Shown here piece by piece: positions 52,664 through 62,705 of a DNA stretch of 64,000 nucleotides. This DNA comes from Pseudomonadota bacterium (GTDB lineage: Bacteria; Pseudomonadota; Gammaproteobacteria; Steroidobacterales; MnTg04), in contig JADFSO010000015.1 of assembly GCA_022560735.1 (NCBI GenBank), positions 1 through 64,000 on the forward strand, given 5' to 3'. The notes under the pieces were generated by a model, which was not told where the DNA came from, ran no database searches, and was given only the letters and a program-made list of their open reading frames with translations. A program made the translations under genes and the position numbers. How positions within the stretch are numbered: the first letter of the stretch is position 1; the number at the start of each line of letters is the position of its first letter.

Positions 52664-53413
52664 ATGGATAGAATCCTGGTCTGCCTCAAACGGGCGGTCG
52701 ACTATAATGTACGCATTCGCGTCAAGACCGATGGCAGCGGCGTCGTCACCGATGGCGTCAAGATGAGCGTCAACCCGTTCGATGAAATTGCCCTGGAAGA
52801 AGCGTTGAGAATCCGCGAAAAAGGCGAAACCGACGAGGTCGTCGTCGTCAGTATCGGAACGGACGCTTGTCAGCAGCAATTGAGAGTCGGTCTTGCAATG
52901 GGCGCCGATCGCGCGATACACGTGCGTACTGAACAGGCGCTTGAACCGCTGGATATTGCCCGTATCCTGGTCCGCATCGCCGAGACGGAGCAACCGGGGC
53001 TGATCATGCTCGGCAAACAGGCGATCGATGGCGACAATAACCAGACCGGCCAGATGCTGGCGGCGCTATGGCAACGGCCGCAAGCAACCTTTGTCTCGAA
53101 ACTGACGCTTTCAGGGACGACCGCGACCGCGGTCAGGGAGGTAGACGCGGGTCTCGAGACCATCGAGTTTGACCTGCCTGCCGTCGTCACCAGCGACCTG
53201 CGGCTGAACGAGCCCCGCTATGTGAAAATGCCGGATATCATGAAGGCGAAGCGCAAGCCGCTGGCAACGATCGAACTTGAAGAGTTAGGGATCACGCCGC
53301 AAACCCGGGTTACCGTTTTACAAACCGCCGCGCCGCCGGTGCGGCAAAAAGGAAAAATGGTTGCCGACGCGGCCGAACTGGTTGCAGAACTGAAACGAAT
53401 GGATCTGCCCTGA
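52664..53413 (+). CDS. etfB: Electron transfer flavoprotein beta subunit
   Basis: 249 residues; starts MDRILVCLKRAVDYNVRIRV, carries VSIGTDACQQQLRVGLAMGADRAIHV, and GKQAIDGDNNQTGQMLAALW, the AMP-binding ETF-beta signature. The C-terminal KAKRKPLATIELEELG fits EtfB docking with dehydrogenases. One base overlap with etfA. Accepts electrons from acyl-CoA dehydrogenases such as the one at 236-1444. Confidence 0.95.
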   Translation: MDRILVCLKRAVDYNVRIRVKTDGSGVVTDGVKMSVNPFDEIALEEALRIREKGETDEVVVVSIGTDACQQQLRVGLAMGADRAIHVRTEQALEPLDIARILVRIAETEQPGLIMLGKQAIDGDNNQTGQMLAALWQRPQATFVSKLTLSGTTATAVREVDAGLETIEFDLPAVVTSDLRLNEPRYVKMPDIMKAKRKPLATIELEELGITPQTRVTVLQTAAPPVRQKGKMVADAAELVAELKRMDLP

Positions 53414-54354
53414 TGGGCAGAATCCTGATTATCGCCGAACATGACGGCAGCGAGCTGAACCCGAGCACCGCCCGTTGCCTGAGCTGTGCCGGCGAATTCT
53501 CCGGGCTGGACTGTGACATTGCCGTGCTGGCCAAAGATGGCCAGCGGGTTTGCGAACAAGCGGCCGCCCTGTTCGGTGTCAGCACTGTCATCCGCGTTGA
53601 CAACGACGCGAATGAACACGCCCTGGCCGCAGTTCACGCACCGCAAATTGCAAAGCTGGCCGAACAATACAGCCATGTGCTGGGACCATCGACGACATTT
53701 GGCAAGGACCTGATGCCCCGCGTCGCCGCCTTGCTCGGTGTTGCCCAGATCAGCGATATCATGTCGGTGATCTCACAGCATAGTTTTGCAAGACCTATTT
53801 TTGCCGGCAACGCGATCGTCAGCGTCGAAATTCGGGCACAGGACAAGGTAGTCGCGACCGTGCGCACCGCTTCCTACCAGGCCGCCGCCAGCGGTGGCAA
53901 CGCCACCATCGAATCACGGGCGCTCGATGTCGAATTGCCAACCCATACAAGATATCGCGGCACCAGCAGCTCGGATGGCGTCGGCCGCCCCGACCTACAA
54001 AGCGCTGCCATTGTCATCTCCGGTGGACGCGGCGTGGGCAGCGAGAAAAATTTTGCGCTGATTTACCAGCTCGCCGATCGCATTGGCGCTGCCGTCGGCG
54101 CATCGAGGGCCGCAGTCGACGCCGGTTATATCGCCAACGACCACCAGGTCGGTCAGACCGGGAAAATCATTTCCCCCGAGTTGTACATCGCGATCGGCAT
54201 ATCGGGTGCGATTCAGCACATTACCGGCATCAAGGACGCCGGTACGATCGTTGCCATCAACAAGGATGCGGATGCGCCGATCTTCGAGATTGCCGATATC
54301 GGCCTGGTTGGCGACCTGTTCACGATCATCCCCGAGCTTGAAAAATTACTTTGA
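53413..54354 (+). CDS. etfA: Electron transfer flavoprotein alpha subunit
   Basis: 313 residues. The N-terminal ETF half is followed by the FAD domain: SGGRGVGSEKNFALIYQLAD, GASRAAVDAGYIANDHQVGQ, TGKIISPELYIAIGISGAIQ and INKDADAPIFEIADIGLVGD. All FAD-binding segments are present. Starts on the last base of the etfB stop. Confidence 0.95.
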   Translation: MGRILIIAEHDGSELNPSTARCLSCAGEFSGLDCDIAVLAKDGQRVCEQAAALFGVSTVIRVDNDANEHALAAVHAPQIAKLAEQYSHVLGPSTTFGKDLMPRVAALLGVAQISDIMSVISQHSFARPIFAGNAIVSVEIRAQDKVVATVRTASYQAAASGGNATIESRALDVELPTHTRYRGTSSSDGVGRPDLQSAAIVISGGRGVGSEKNFALIYQLADRIGAAVGASRAAVDAGYIANDHQVGQTGKIISPELYIAIGISGAIQHITGIKDAGTIVAINKDADAPIFEIADIGLVGDLFTIIPELEKLL

Positions 54355-54385
54355 CGCGCCTCCAGTCACGGAAATAACAAAAAGC

Positions 54386-56095
54386 ATGGAAAAAAATATG
54401 CATAAACGAATCTGGAGTTTCCTCGCGGTACTGGCCATGCTGGCGATGCCGCTGACGGCGATGGCCGCACCTGCGTCCACGCCGGACAACCCGGTGTTTT
54501 TCAGTTTGCTGCCGCCCCTGTTCACGATCGGACTGGCACTGGCGACGCGCAGTGTCATCCCGGCATTGTTTCTCGGCGTTGTGCTCGGTAGCTGGGGACT
54601 GCACGGGCTGGATATTGCGGGATTGTGGAGCGGGACGCTGGACAGCGTCGCCGTTCACGTCACCGGCGCCGTGGCAAACGCGGATCACGCGGCAGTCATG
54701 GTTTTCTCTTTCATGATCGGCGGGATGGTCGGCATCATTTCGCGGAACGGCGGCATGCAGGGCATCGTTGCTGCCCTGGTCAAAAAAGCGGACAACCGCC
54801 GTCACGGGCAACTGGCCACGGCCGGCCTGGGCGTCGCGATATTCATCGATGATTACGCCAATACACTGGTGGTCGGCAACACGATGCGGCCGGTTACCGA
54901 CAAATTGAGAATCTCACGAGAAAAACTGGCCTATATCGTGGATTCGACCGCGGCGCCGGTTTCCTGCATCGCGCTGATTACCACCTGGATCGGCTACGAA
55001 GTCGGTCTGATCGGTGACTCGCTGCGGCAACTCGGAGCGGTCGACGTATCCGCCTATGAAGTCTTCCTGACATCCATTTTGTACAGCTTCTATCCTTTCC
55101 TGGCGTTATTGATGGTTTTTGTCATCGCGTATACAGGGCGCGATTACGGGCCGATGTACGTCGCGGAACACAGAGCGTTGACCACCGGCCAGTTGCTTGC
55201 CCCGGGTGCGACCGTGGATGACTCGGCCGAGAAAGACAACAGCTTTACACCGGCGGCCGATTGCCCGAAACGAGCCATTAATGCCATTTTGCCGATCAGC
55301 GTCCTGGTAGTCGGCGTAATCGGGAGTATGTACATGACAGGCGCTGCAGAAGTCGGCCATGATGCCGGGCTGCGCGATATCCTGGGCGCCGCCGATGCCT
55401 ATCTCGCCCTGGTCTGGGGCTCTTTGCTGGGCGTCCTGACGGCCACGATCCTGAGCCTGGTCCAGAAATTGATGACCCTGGAGCAGGTTGTCGAAGCCTG
55501 GTACAAAGGCGCGCGCGGGATGTTCCTGGCCATGATCATCCTGATCCTGGCCTGGTCCCTGGCCGACGTTACCACTTTGCTCGGCACCGGGCCCTACCTG
55601 GTCGGCATGCTCGGTGACAGCTTGCCTATCGGTTTGCTGCCTGCGGTTACCTTTGTCGTCGCCGCTTTTACCGCCTTCGCGACCGGCAGCAGCTGGGGTG
55701 CGATGGGCATCCTGATGCCTTTGGTGATTCCGCTGGCATGGTCGATGCTGGGCAGTCCCGACCCGACCCAGTCGGCAATTTTCCTCTCAACCATTGCCTG
55801 CGTGCTGAGCGGTTCGGTCTGGGGCGATCATTGCTCGCCGATTTCGGACACGACCGTATTGTCTTCCCTCGCTTCCTCCTGTGACCACGTCGACCACGTA
55901 CGGACGCAGTTACCATACGCGATGACCGCGGGCACGGCGGCGCTGCTCCTCGGCACAGTGCCAGCAGGTTACGGTTTCCCCTGGTGGGCCAGCTTGTTGC
56001 TGGGAGCAGGCGCCATTGTTGCCGTCATTCGTTTCGTCGGGCGAAAACCGGAGGATCAACCCGCGACGCCGCTGGTAGAAAACCACGTTCGATAG
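54386..56095 (+). CDS. NhaC-type Na+/H+ antiporter family protein
   Basis: 569 residues from ATG 54386 (54398 is an alternative); the frame runs further back over etfA as a shadow. A signal-like N-terminus (IWSFLAVLAMLAMPLTAMAA) precedes about twelve helices. GLGVAIFIDDYANTLVVGNTMRPVTD and the SGSVWGDHCSPISDTTVLSSLA segment are characteristic of the NhaC family (listed in pieces of at most 20). Cargo may be Na+/H+ or organic amines/lactate-malate; not resolvable. It starts 31 bases after etfA. Confidence 0.85.
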   Translation: MEKNMHKRIWSFLAVLAMLAMPLTAMAAPASTPDNPVFFSLLPPLFTIGLALATRSVIPALFLGVVLGSWGLHGLDIAGLWSGTLDSVAVHVTGAVANADHAAVMVFSFMIGGMVGIISRNGGMQGIVAALVKKADNRRHGQLATAGLGVAIFIDDYANTLVVGNTMRPVTDKLRISREKLAYIVDSTAAPVSCIALITTWIGYEVGLIGDSLRQLGAVDVSAYEVFLTSILYSFYPFLALLMVFVIAYTGRDYGPMYVAEHRALTTGQLLAPGATVDDSAEKDNSFTPAADCPKRAINAILPISVLVVGVIGSMYMTGAAEVGHDAGLRDILGAADAYLALVWGSLLGVLTATILSLVQKLMTLEQVVEAWYKGARGMFLAMIILILAWSLADVTTLLGTGPYLVGMLGDSLPIGLLPAVTFVVAAFTAFATGSSWGAMGILMPLVIPLAWSMLGSPDPTQSAIFLSTIACVLSGSVWGDHCSPISDTTVLSSLASSCDHVDHVRTQLPYAMTAGTAALLLGTVPAGYGFPWWASLLLGAGAIVAVIRFVGRKPEDQPATPLVENHVR

Positions 56096-56249
56096 AACAA
56101 CGTCACGGACCCAAAAGCGCCGGAATTTGCGGAGTTCTGGTTTATTGTTCCCAATTTCCATGCCTCAATGCAAAAAAGCATGAATCAGACACGCAATGAC
56201 ATCGGCAAAATCCGTATACTGCACAGTCCTGAGAACAAGGATTGTGATC

Positions 56250-56810
56250 ATGACCCGCTCGGACAAACGCGTTGCCGCAACGCTCAAGAACTGGTTGACC
56301 AGCATCGACCAGCACCTCAAGTTTTCCAAGCTCGACGATGATGCATACCAGGCAAAACGAAACTGGCCGAAGCATCGACGACCCACCGCGGAATTGCTCG
56401 AACTCGCAAGGAAGCGCGTAGTCACGCTGGCCAAAAAACTGGAAAGCGAAGTCAATGCCGGTAACGCTTCGTTTTCCCAGAGTCTCGAGTTGATGCGGGT
56501 ACTTGCCAACATGGTCGGCAGAGAAAGTGGTGAGCGATTCATTCCATTGGTCGAAACCGACGAATCCATCGATGAAGCTGCCAAGGAAGGACAAAAAAGG
56601 CATCCGGAAAGACGCGATTTTGTGATGCGCCAGGAGTTGATCCGCCTGGTCGTGTCCGATTCCATTCGCTTCCTGAGCTGGGGCCGTGACTGGCATGAAT
56701 TGCCCGAAGTGATTTGCCGGCTCGATGGCCGCCCGAACGAAACGATTACCCGGCGCATCCTCAAGGCCAATCGAGACGTCATCGAAAAAGAAGCGATGGG
56801 TGGGGTTTGA
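56250..56810 (+). CDS. Protein of unknown function
   Basis: 186 residues from ATG 56250 (AAGGA about eight bases upstream; the frame is open back to 56196). I do not recognise a family. It is charged and should be mainly helical: KRVAATLKNWLTSIDQHLKF, TAELLELARKRVVTLAKKLE, then RREFV-like basic segment HPERRDFVMRQELI and WGRDWHELPEVICRLDGRPN near the end. No signal peptide or membrane helix. It lies between the antiporter and a small inverted-repeat element. Confidence 0.6.
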   Translation: MTRSDKRVAATLKNWLTSIDQHLKFSKLDDDAYQAKRNWPKHRRPTAELLELARKRVVTLAKKLESEVNAGNASFSQSLELMRVLANMVGRESGERFIPLVETDESIDEAAKEGQKRHPERRDFVMRQELIRLVVSDSIRFLSWGRDWHELPEVICRLDGRPNETITRRILKANRDVIEKEAMGGV

Positions 56811-56982
56811 GGCTTTAGACTGCCGGCAAATTTATGATCGTGTCTTCATGTCCTTTCGCGGAAATGCTACCGCGGAAATATTTCTGGTCCTGGCTGGTCA
56901 AGGCGGCACTGCGGAGTCGGCTTTCGCCAAAAGCGGTCATTCAAACAGTTCGAAATGTACCGGCATGACAGGCAGAAAACGG

Positions 56983-57155
56983 CCGAGGCTGTGTGAAAAC
57001 CCGAATTTGAAAAAGGTGGTGGTAAAACCGTGCCGAATACACTCACTTCAAGCCCCAATGCGGGCTATCAGATCGTTGTTTGATCGCTACGCACTGTCAA
57101 AGTGAAGCGTTGTCCCATCGGTCGCGAAAACTGATGAGTTTTCACACAGCCTCGG
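56983..57155. mobile_element. MITE-like element with perfect 18-bp terminal inverted repeats
   Basis: CCGAGGCTGTGTGAAAAC at 56983-57000 and its exact reverse complement GTTTTCACACAGCCTCGG at 57138-57155 enclose 137 bases with no transposase frame. The ends look like those of an insertion sequence, and the whole looks like a deleted or non-autonomous copy. I see no convincing target-site duplication. The 451-base gap 56811-57261 contains this element and nothing else I can identify. Confidence 0.7.
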
Positions 57156-57259
57156 TCGCATGCCGACCTTTGAATATTGGGGGGGGACAGGTCGAAATGG
57201 CAAAGAAAAAATCGCGTAGATCTTTTCCCGCTTAACGCCCCCACAATAAAAATTATAAA

Positions 57260-57338
<79 letters not shown>

Positions 57339-57427
57339 ACCGGTCTTCTATAGCAGACTTTGTGCGAAGGCCCGGCATGATACCGAATCCTCAGTTTGGA
57401 AGGAAGAAAGAGCGGAAAGAGAGAGCT

Positions 57428-57784
57428 TTAGCGTCTTAGAATCTTGAGAATTTCTTCGAGTTCGATCCGCATCTGCTTGACGATTTGCTGGCTCTGATTG
57501 ACATCGAACTTGGCGGCATCGCCGGTCAGTTGCTGACGGGCACCACCGATCGTGAACCCCTGGTCATACAGGAGATTGCGAATCTGGCGGATGATCAACA
57601 CATCCTGGCGCTGGTAATAACGGCGGTTTCCACGCCGCTTCACCGGTTTTAGCTGCGGGAATTCCTGTTCCCAATAGCGCAGCACGTGTGGCTTGACGCC
57701 GCACAACTCGCTGACTTCACCGATTGTAAAGTAGCGCTTTCCCGGAATCGGAGGCAGTTCGTTGTTATTCCCCGGTTCCAGCAT
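57428..57784 (-). CDS. MerR-family transcriptional regulator
   Basis: 118 residues with the winged helix-turn-helix [28 protein letters not shown] (in two pieces: [28 protein letters not shown]) and the wing [16 protein letters not shown]. The effector region is short and lacks cysteines, as in the ihfA-linked MerR paralogue of Gammaproteobacteria, whose target is unknown. Overlaps ihfA by 20 bases. Confidence 0.92.
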   Translation of the reverse strand: MLEPGNNNELPPIPGKRYFTIGEVSELCGVKPHVLRYWEQEFPQLKPVKRRGNRRYYQRQDVLIIRQIRNLLYDQGFTIGGARQQLTGDAAKFDVNQSQQIVKQMRIELEEILKILRR

Positions 57785-58064
57785 ACGCCTCTACTCGTGA
57801 TTTCAATTTCTGACCTGGCCTGAAGGTCACCACACGGCGAGCGGTAATCGGAATCTCCTCGCCGGTTTTCGGGTTTCTGCCCGGTCTTTCGCTTTTGTCG
57901 CGCAGGTCAAAATTGCCAAAACCCGACAATTTGACTGCCTCGCCACTGGATAACGACGCACGAAGCTCTTCAAAAAAAAGATCCACCAACTCGCGTGCCT
58001 CTCTTTTGTTCAGGCCCAGCTCGTCGAACAGTGCCTCCGCCATTTGTGCTTTTGTGAGCGCCAT
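57765..58064 (-). CDS. ihfA: Integration host factor alpha subunit
   Basis: 99 residues of the HU/IHF family. [20 protein letters not shown] and [20 protein letters not shown] (beta-arm with proline) plus [19 protein letters not shown] identify IHF-alpha. It bends DNA at specific sites. It lies 17 bases downstream of pheT, the conserved pheST-ihfA linkage. Confidence 0.96.
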   Translation of the reverse strand: MALTKAQMAEALFDELGLNKREARELVDLFFEELRASLSSGEAVKLSGFGNFDLRDKSERPGRNPKTGEEIPITARRVVTFRPGQKLKSRVEAYAGTGE

Positions 58065-58081
58065 TTCGATTCTCTTTTTAT

Positions 58082-60460
58082 CTATTCTCGTAATTTGGCT
58101 TGGTGAGATTTTTGCAGTTTTCCCACAACCGCCTGTATGACGGCATCCCCATCGATGTCTGTAAGGGTGCGAGAATATTCCTGTAAAATCAAGCCTAAAG
58201 CCACGCTTTTTAGACCAGAATCTACTCCCGTACCGCGATATATGTCGAAAATCAGGAGCTCCGATAGCAGCTCACCGGCGGCTAGTCTTACGGTCTCCCG
58301 TATTTCAGCAATGCTGACCGATTCTGGGACCAGGATGGAAATGTCCCGTCTTATCGACGGATAGCGCGAAATCCCTTTGAATTCGGGTATTTTCGCCGTA
58401 AATGCGGCATCGATATCCACCTCGAAAAGCCACGCGTCACGGTCGATTCCCATCTGCTGAACGATCTGCGGGTGCAAAGCGCCAAGCCAACCGATCGGCT
58501 CGTCATCCAGCAAGACCCGGGCGCTTTGGCCGGGGCAAAGCACCGGATTTTCCTCGGCACGGTAGTTCAAGGACGATAAATTACCCGTCGGGCGCAAAAC
58601 CGCTTCCAAATCGCTCTTTATGTCAAATAGGTCAACGGGCTCGGCCACCGACCCCCACTGCTCCGGCAAGCGACTACCGGAGATGGCTATGGACAAAGTA
58701 TTAATCTCTTTAAAATCAGTCTTTTGAGAGTAATACCTCATGCCAATTTCAAATAACCTTACGCGCTCCTGTTGCCGGCTCAGGTTGTTTCTCAGCGCTT
58801 CCAGCAATCCGGGCCATAAAGAACGTCGCATCACGGCCAGCTCTTCCGAGATGGGATTGATCAACTCGGCCTGGTCGCCATCCCCGGCGAACTGCCGATC
58901 CAGGTCTGCCGATATGAAACTGTAGGTCATGGCTTCCTGGTAGCCCCTTTCAACCAGCGCCGAGCGAATGCGTGACTCCGCCACCTTGCCCTCGGTGACT
59001 TTCGGCATATGCATGACCGTCGTGGGCGGCGTCTCGGGTATCCGGTCGTAGCCGTAAATTCGGGCGACTTCTTCGATCAGGTCTTCTTCGATGCTTATGT
59101 CAAAGCGGTGACCGGGTGGCGTCACCATCCAGCCGCCCTCTGTCTCATCGAGCGACATGCCGAGCGCACGCAAAATATCGGCCACTTCATCCGGTGCCAT
59201 TTCCATCCCAAGCACGCGATCGATGCGTTGCACCCGCAGCCTGACCGGCTCACGTGCCGGCATGTGTTTGTCCGAGCGCTCTGTTGACAACGGACCAGCC
59301 TCGCCACCGGCAATATCGATGAGCAATGCGGTCGCGCGCTGGATCGCTTTCTGCTGCAGCCATGGATCGACGCCACGTTCGAATCTCAGCGAAGCATCGG
59401 TGTGCAAACCAAAACGCCGCGCCCGCCCGGCCAACGCCATCGGTGACCAGTATGCGGCTTCAAACAGGACGTTGCGGGTCTGCTCCGTTACCCCGGAATT
59501 TTCGCCGCCCATGATGCCGGCGATCGCCAGCGGCCGTTGGTGATCGGCGACCAGGACCACGTCCGTATCGAGACTAACTATACGACCATCCAGCAAGGTC
59601 AGTTTTTCGTTCTTTTCCGCGTAGCGAACGCGGATACCGCCTTGCACGATATCCAGATCGAAGGCATGCAGCGGCTGACCCAGTTCGAGCATGACGAAGT
59701 TCGTGACATCGACGACCGGGTGGATTGGCCGCAACCCCGAGCGGCGCAGCTTTTCGCACATCCACATCGGCGTCCGCGCATCCGGCCGAATGCCGCTGAC
59801 CACCCGCGAGGAGAAACTCGGGCAGGCATCCTTGGCTATCACATCGACTGGAAATACGATTTTGCTCTGTGCCGGAACATCGTTGATTTCCGGCTCGTTA
59901 AGCGGCAGGCGATTGATCGCGGCCACATCCCTCGCAACGCCGGCCACGCAGAAGCAATCACCGCGATTCGGCGTCAGATCGAACTTGATGACGTGGTCGT
60001 CCAGCTTCATCCATTCGCGGAAACACTCGCCCACCGGGGCGGACGGATCGAGGTCCAGGACGCCTTCATGTTCGTCGCCAAGCCCAAGCTCGCGAGCCGA
60101 GCAGAGCATGCCCTGCGATCGTACGCCGCGAATTTTCGCGGCCCCGATTTTCACCCCTCCGGGCAGGCGTGCACCGACCAGGGCAACTGCCGCCTTCATG
60201 TCCTTGCGCGCGTTGGCAGCGCCACAAATGATCTGCAACGTATCGCCGGTGCCGGCATCGACCTGGCACAGCGTCAGTTTGTCGGCATCCGGGTGGGGTT
60301 CCGCCGATAGCACCTTGCCGATCACGACCTTGCTGAACTCGCCGGCAACCGGCTCGATACTGTCGACCTCGAGCCCAGCCATCGTAAGCTGATGGGCCAG
60401 GCCCTCGGTATCCGTGTCCGGGTTTACCCACTCGCGCAGCCATTGCTCGGATATGTTCAT
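58082..60460 (-). CDS. pheT: Phenylalanyl-tRNA synthetase beta subunit
   Basis: 792 residues, standard bacterial length. It begins [14 protein letters not shown], the EMAP/tRNA-binding domain (residues about 39-150, [16 protein letters not shown]), B3/B4 editing region ([20 protein letters not shown]), the B5 and class II-like core ([17 protein letters not shown]) and the C-terminal anticodon-binding FDX-ACB domain ([17 protein letters not shown]). Forms an alpha2beta2 enzyme with PheS. Confidence 0.96.
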   Translation of the reverse strand: MNISEQWLREWVNPDTDTEGLAHQLTMAGLEVDSIEPVAGEFSKVVIGKVLSAEPHPDADKLTLCQVDAGTGDTLQIICGAANARKDMKAAVALVGARLPGGVKIGAAKIRGVRSQGMLCSARELGLGDEHEGVLDLDPSAPVGECFREWMKLDDHVIKFDLTPNRGDCFCVAGVARDVAAINRLPLNEPEINDVPAQSKIVFPVDVIAKDACPSFSSRVVSGIRPDARTPMWMCEKLRRSGLRPIHPVVDVTNFVMLELGQPLHAFDLDIVQGGIRVRYAEKNEKLTLLDGRIVSLDTDVVLVADHQRPLAIAGIMGGENSGVTEQTRNVLFEAAYWSPMALAGRARRFGLHTDASLRFERGVDPWLQQKAIQRATALLIDIAGGEAGPLSTERSDKHMPAREPVRLRVQRIDRVLGMEMAPDEVADILRALGMSLDETEGGWMVTPPGHRFDISIEEDLIEEVARIYGYDRIPETPPTTVMHMPKVTEGKVAESRIRSALVERGYQEAMTYSFISADLDRQFAGDGDQAELINPISEELAVMRRSLWPGLLEALRNNLSRQQERVRLFEIGMRYYSQKTDFKEINTLSIAISGSRLPEQWGSVAEPVDLFDIKSDLEAVLRPTGNLSSLNYRAEENPVLCPGQSARVLLDDEPIGWLGALHPQIVQQMGIDRDAWLFEVDIDAAFTAKIPEFKGISRYPSIRRDISILVPESVSIAEIRETVRLAAGELLSELLIFDIYRGTGVDSGLKSVALGLILQEYSRTLTDIDGDAVIQAVVGKLQKSHQAKLRE

Positions 60461-60469
60461 CCGTGTTAC

Positions 60470-61453
<984 letters not shown>

Positions 61454-61467
61454 CTACCCTCTCCCCT

Positions 61468-61503
61468 AAAAAAAAGGAGGACGCCCGCAAGGCCTCCTCC
61501 TTT
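61468..61503 (-). terminator. Intrinsic terminator/attenuator between rplT and pheS
   Basis: Read on the minus strand: AAGGAGGA, a 13-base GC-rich loop, TCCTCCTT followed by a run of T (eight A at 61468-61475 on the plus strand). It resembles the position of the E. coli pheST attenuator. No phenylalanine-rich leader peptide is visible before it, so the mechanism may differ (partial terminator or T-box-free control). Confidence 0.75.
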
Positions 61504-61542
61504 CGATCAAACGCATCAGCCCGGCGCGACTGAAACCAGCGT

Positions 61543-61902
61543 TTATTCTGGCAGGCTGGCCCTGGCCTGCTCGGCGAGCACCGCAAAACCATCGGCGTCA
61601 CGTACCGCCATGTCGGCGAGAACCTTCCGGTCCAGCTCGATACCGGCAAGACTCAGACCGTTGATCATCCGGCTATACGACAAGCCGTTCAGCCTGGCCG
61701 CCGCATTGATCCGGGTAATCCACAGAGCGCGGAACTGCCGCTTGCGCTGCCGCCTGTCGCGATAGGCATACTGGCCGGCCTTGGTTACCGCCTGCTTGGC
61801 CACCCGGAAAATCTTGCTCCGGGCGCCGTAATAGCCCTTGGCTTTCTTTAGTACTTTGTTGTGGCGAGCACGGGCCACAACACCACGTTTTACTCGTGCC
61901 AT
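61543..61902 (-). CDS. rplT: 50S ribosomal protein L20
   Basis: 119 residues, [20 protein letters not shown] through [15 protein letters not shown]20 throughout. It is a primary 23S rRNA binder and, in E. coli, represses rpmI-rplT translation. Seventeen bases separate it from rpmI. Confidence 0.97.
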   Translation of the reverse strand: MARVKRGVVARARHNKVLKKAKGYYGARSKIFRVAKQAVTKAGQYAYRDRRQRKRQFRALWITRINAAARLNGLSYSRMINGLSLAGIELDRKVLADMAVRDADGFAVLAEQARASLPE

Positions 61903-61919
61903 TGTTCTTCCCTCCTCGC

Positions 61920-62117
61920 TTAACTGTACGGAAGCATCTGACGAACCGACTTCGCGTCGGCATCGGCAATCCGCGCGGTGGAACGTAAGTGTCTTTTCCG
62001 CTTGGTGCTTTTCTTGGTCAGAATGTGACTGCGAAAGGACTGGCCTCGCTTAAAGCCTCCCTTCGCGGTACGGCGGAAGCGCTTGGCCGCCCCGCGGTTG
62101 GTTTTCAACTTCGGCAT
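61920..62117 (-). CDS. rpmI: 50S ribosomal protein L35
   Basis: 65 residues: [17 protein letters not shown] and [20 protein letters not shown], basic, as in L35. A GGAG ribosome site precedes the ATG. Lies between infC and rplT in the invariant order. Confidence 0.96.
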   Translation of the reverse strand: MPKLKTNRGAAKRFRRTAKGGFKRGQSFRSHILTKKSTKRKRHLRSTARIADADAKSVRQMLPYS

Positions 62118-62183
62118 TTTTTACTCCTTTATAGCCTGTTCGCGCCTATTCGCTGCAGGCGGAATACCGGCCGTGGCCAGTAT

Positions 62184-62702
62184 TCACTTTTTCTTTGGCG
62201 CCAGAACCATCACCATCTGGCGGCCTTCCAGCTGAGGCATCTGCTCGACGACCATGATTTCCTCAAGATCGTTGCGCACGCGCTCCAGCAATTTTCTTCC
62301 CAGGTCCTTATGCGCCATTTCACGGCCGCGAAATCTCAGCGTGACCTTGGTCTTATCCCCCTGGGTCAGGAACTTGACCAGGTTTTTCATCTTCACCTGG
62401 TAGTCGCCTTCATCCGTACCCGGCCTGAATTTGATTTCCTTGATATGGACCGTCCGCTGGTTTTTGCGCGCCGAATGAGCCTTCTTGTTCTGCTCAAACA
62501 AGTATTTGCCAAAATCCATGATCCGGCAGACTGGTGGTTCCGCATTTGGCGATACTTCAACCAGGTCCAGGCCCAGGTCATAGGCTTTTTGTTTTGCATC
62601 TTCCAGGTCAAGTATTCCTGCCTGTTCTCCGTCCGCGTCGATGACCCGGACCTGTGACGCACTGATTTCGTCGTTACGTCTGACGCGTTTTATTTTGGCG
62701 AT
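62184..62702 (-). CDS. infC: Translation initiation factor IF-3 (ATC start)
   Basis: 172 residues when read from ATC at 62702: (M)[24 protein letters not shown] lies at 62715-62711, eight bases ahead of the ATC. The first in-frame ATG (62519, the MDFGKY segment) would remove the entire N-terminal domain ([11 protein letters not shown]). E. coli infC starts with ATT, and rare AUU/AUC starts allow IF-3 autoregulation by discrimination against non-AUG codons. The C-terminal domain has [19 protein letters not shown] and [15 protein letters not shown]. It begins four bases after thrS. Confidence 0.93.
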   Translation of the reverse strand: MAKIKRVRRNDEISASQVRVIDADGEQAGILDLEDAKQKAYDLGLDLVEVSPNAEPPVCRIMDFGKYLFEQNKKAHSARKNQRTVHIKEIKFRPGTDEGDYQVKMKNLVKFLTQGDKTKVTLRFRGREMAHKDLGRKLLERVRNDLEEIMVVEQMPQLEGRQMVMVLAPKKK

Positions 62703-62705
62703 TCG

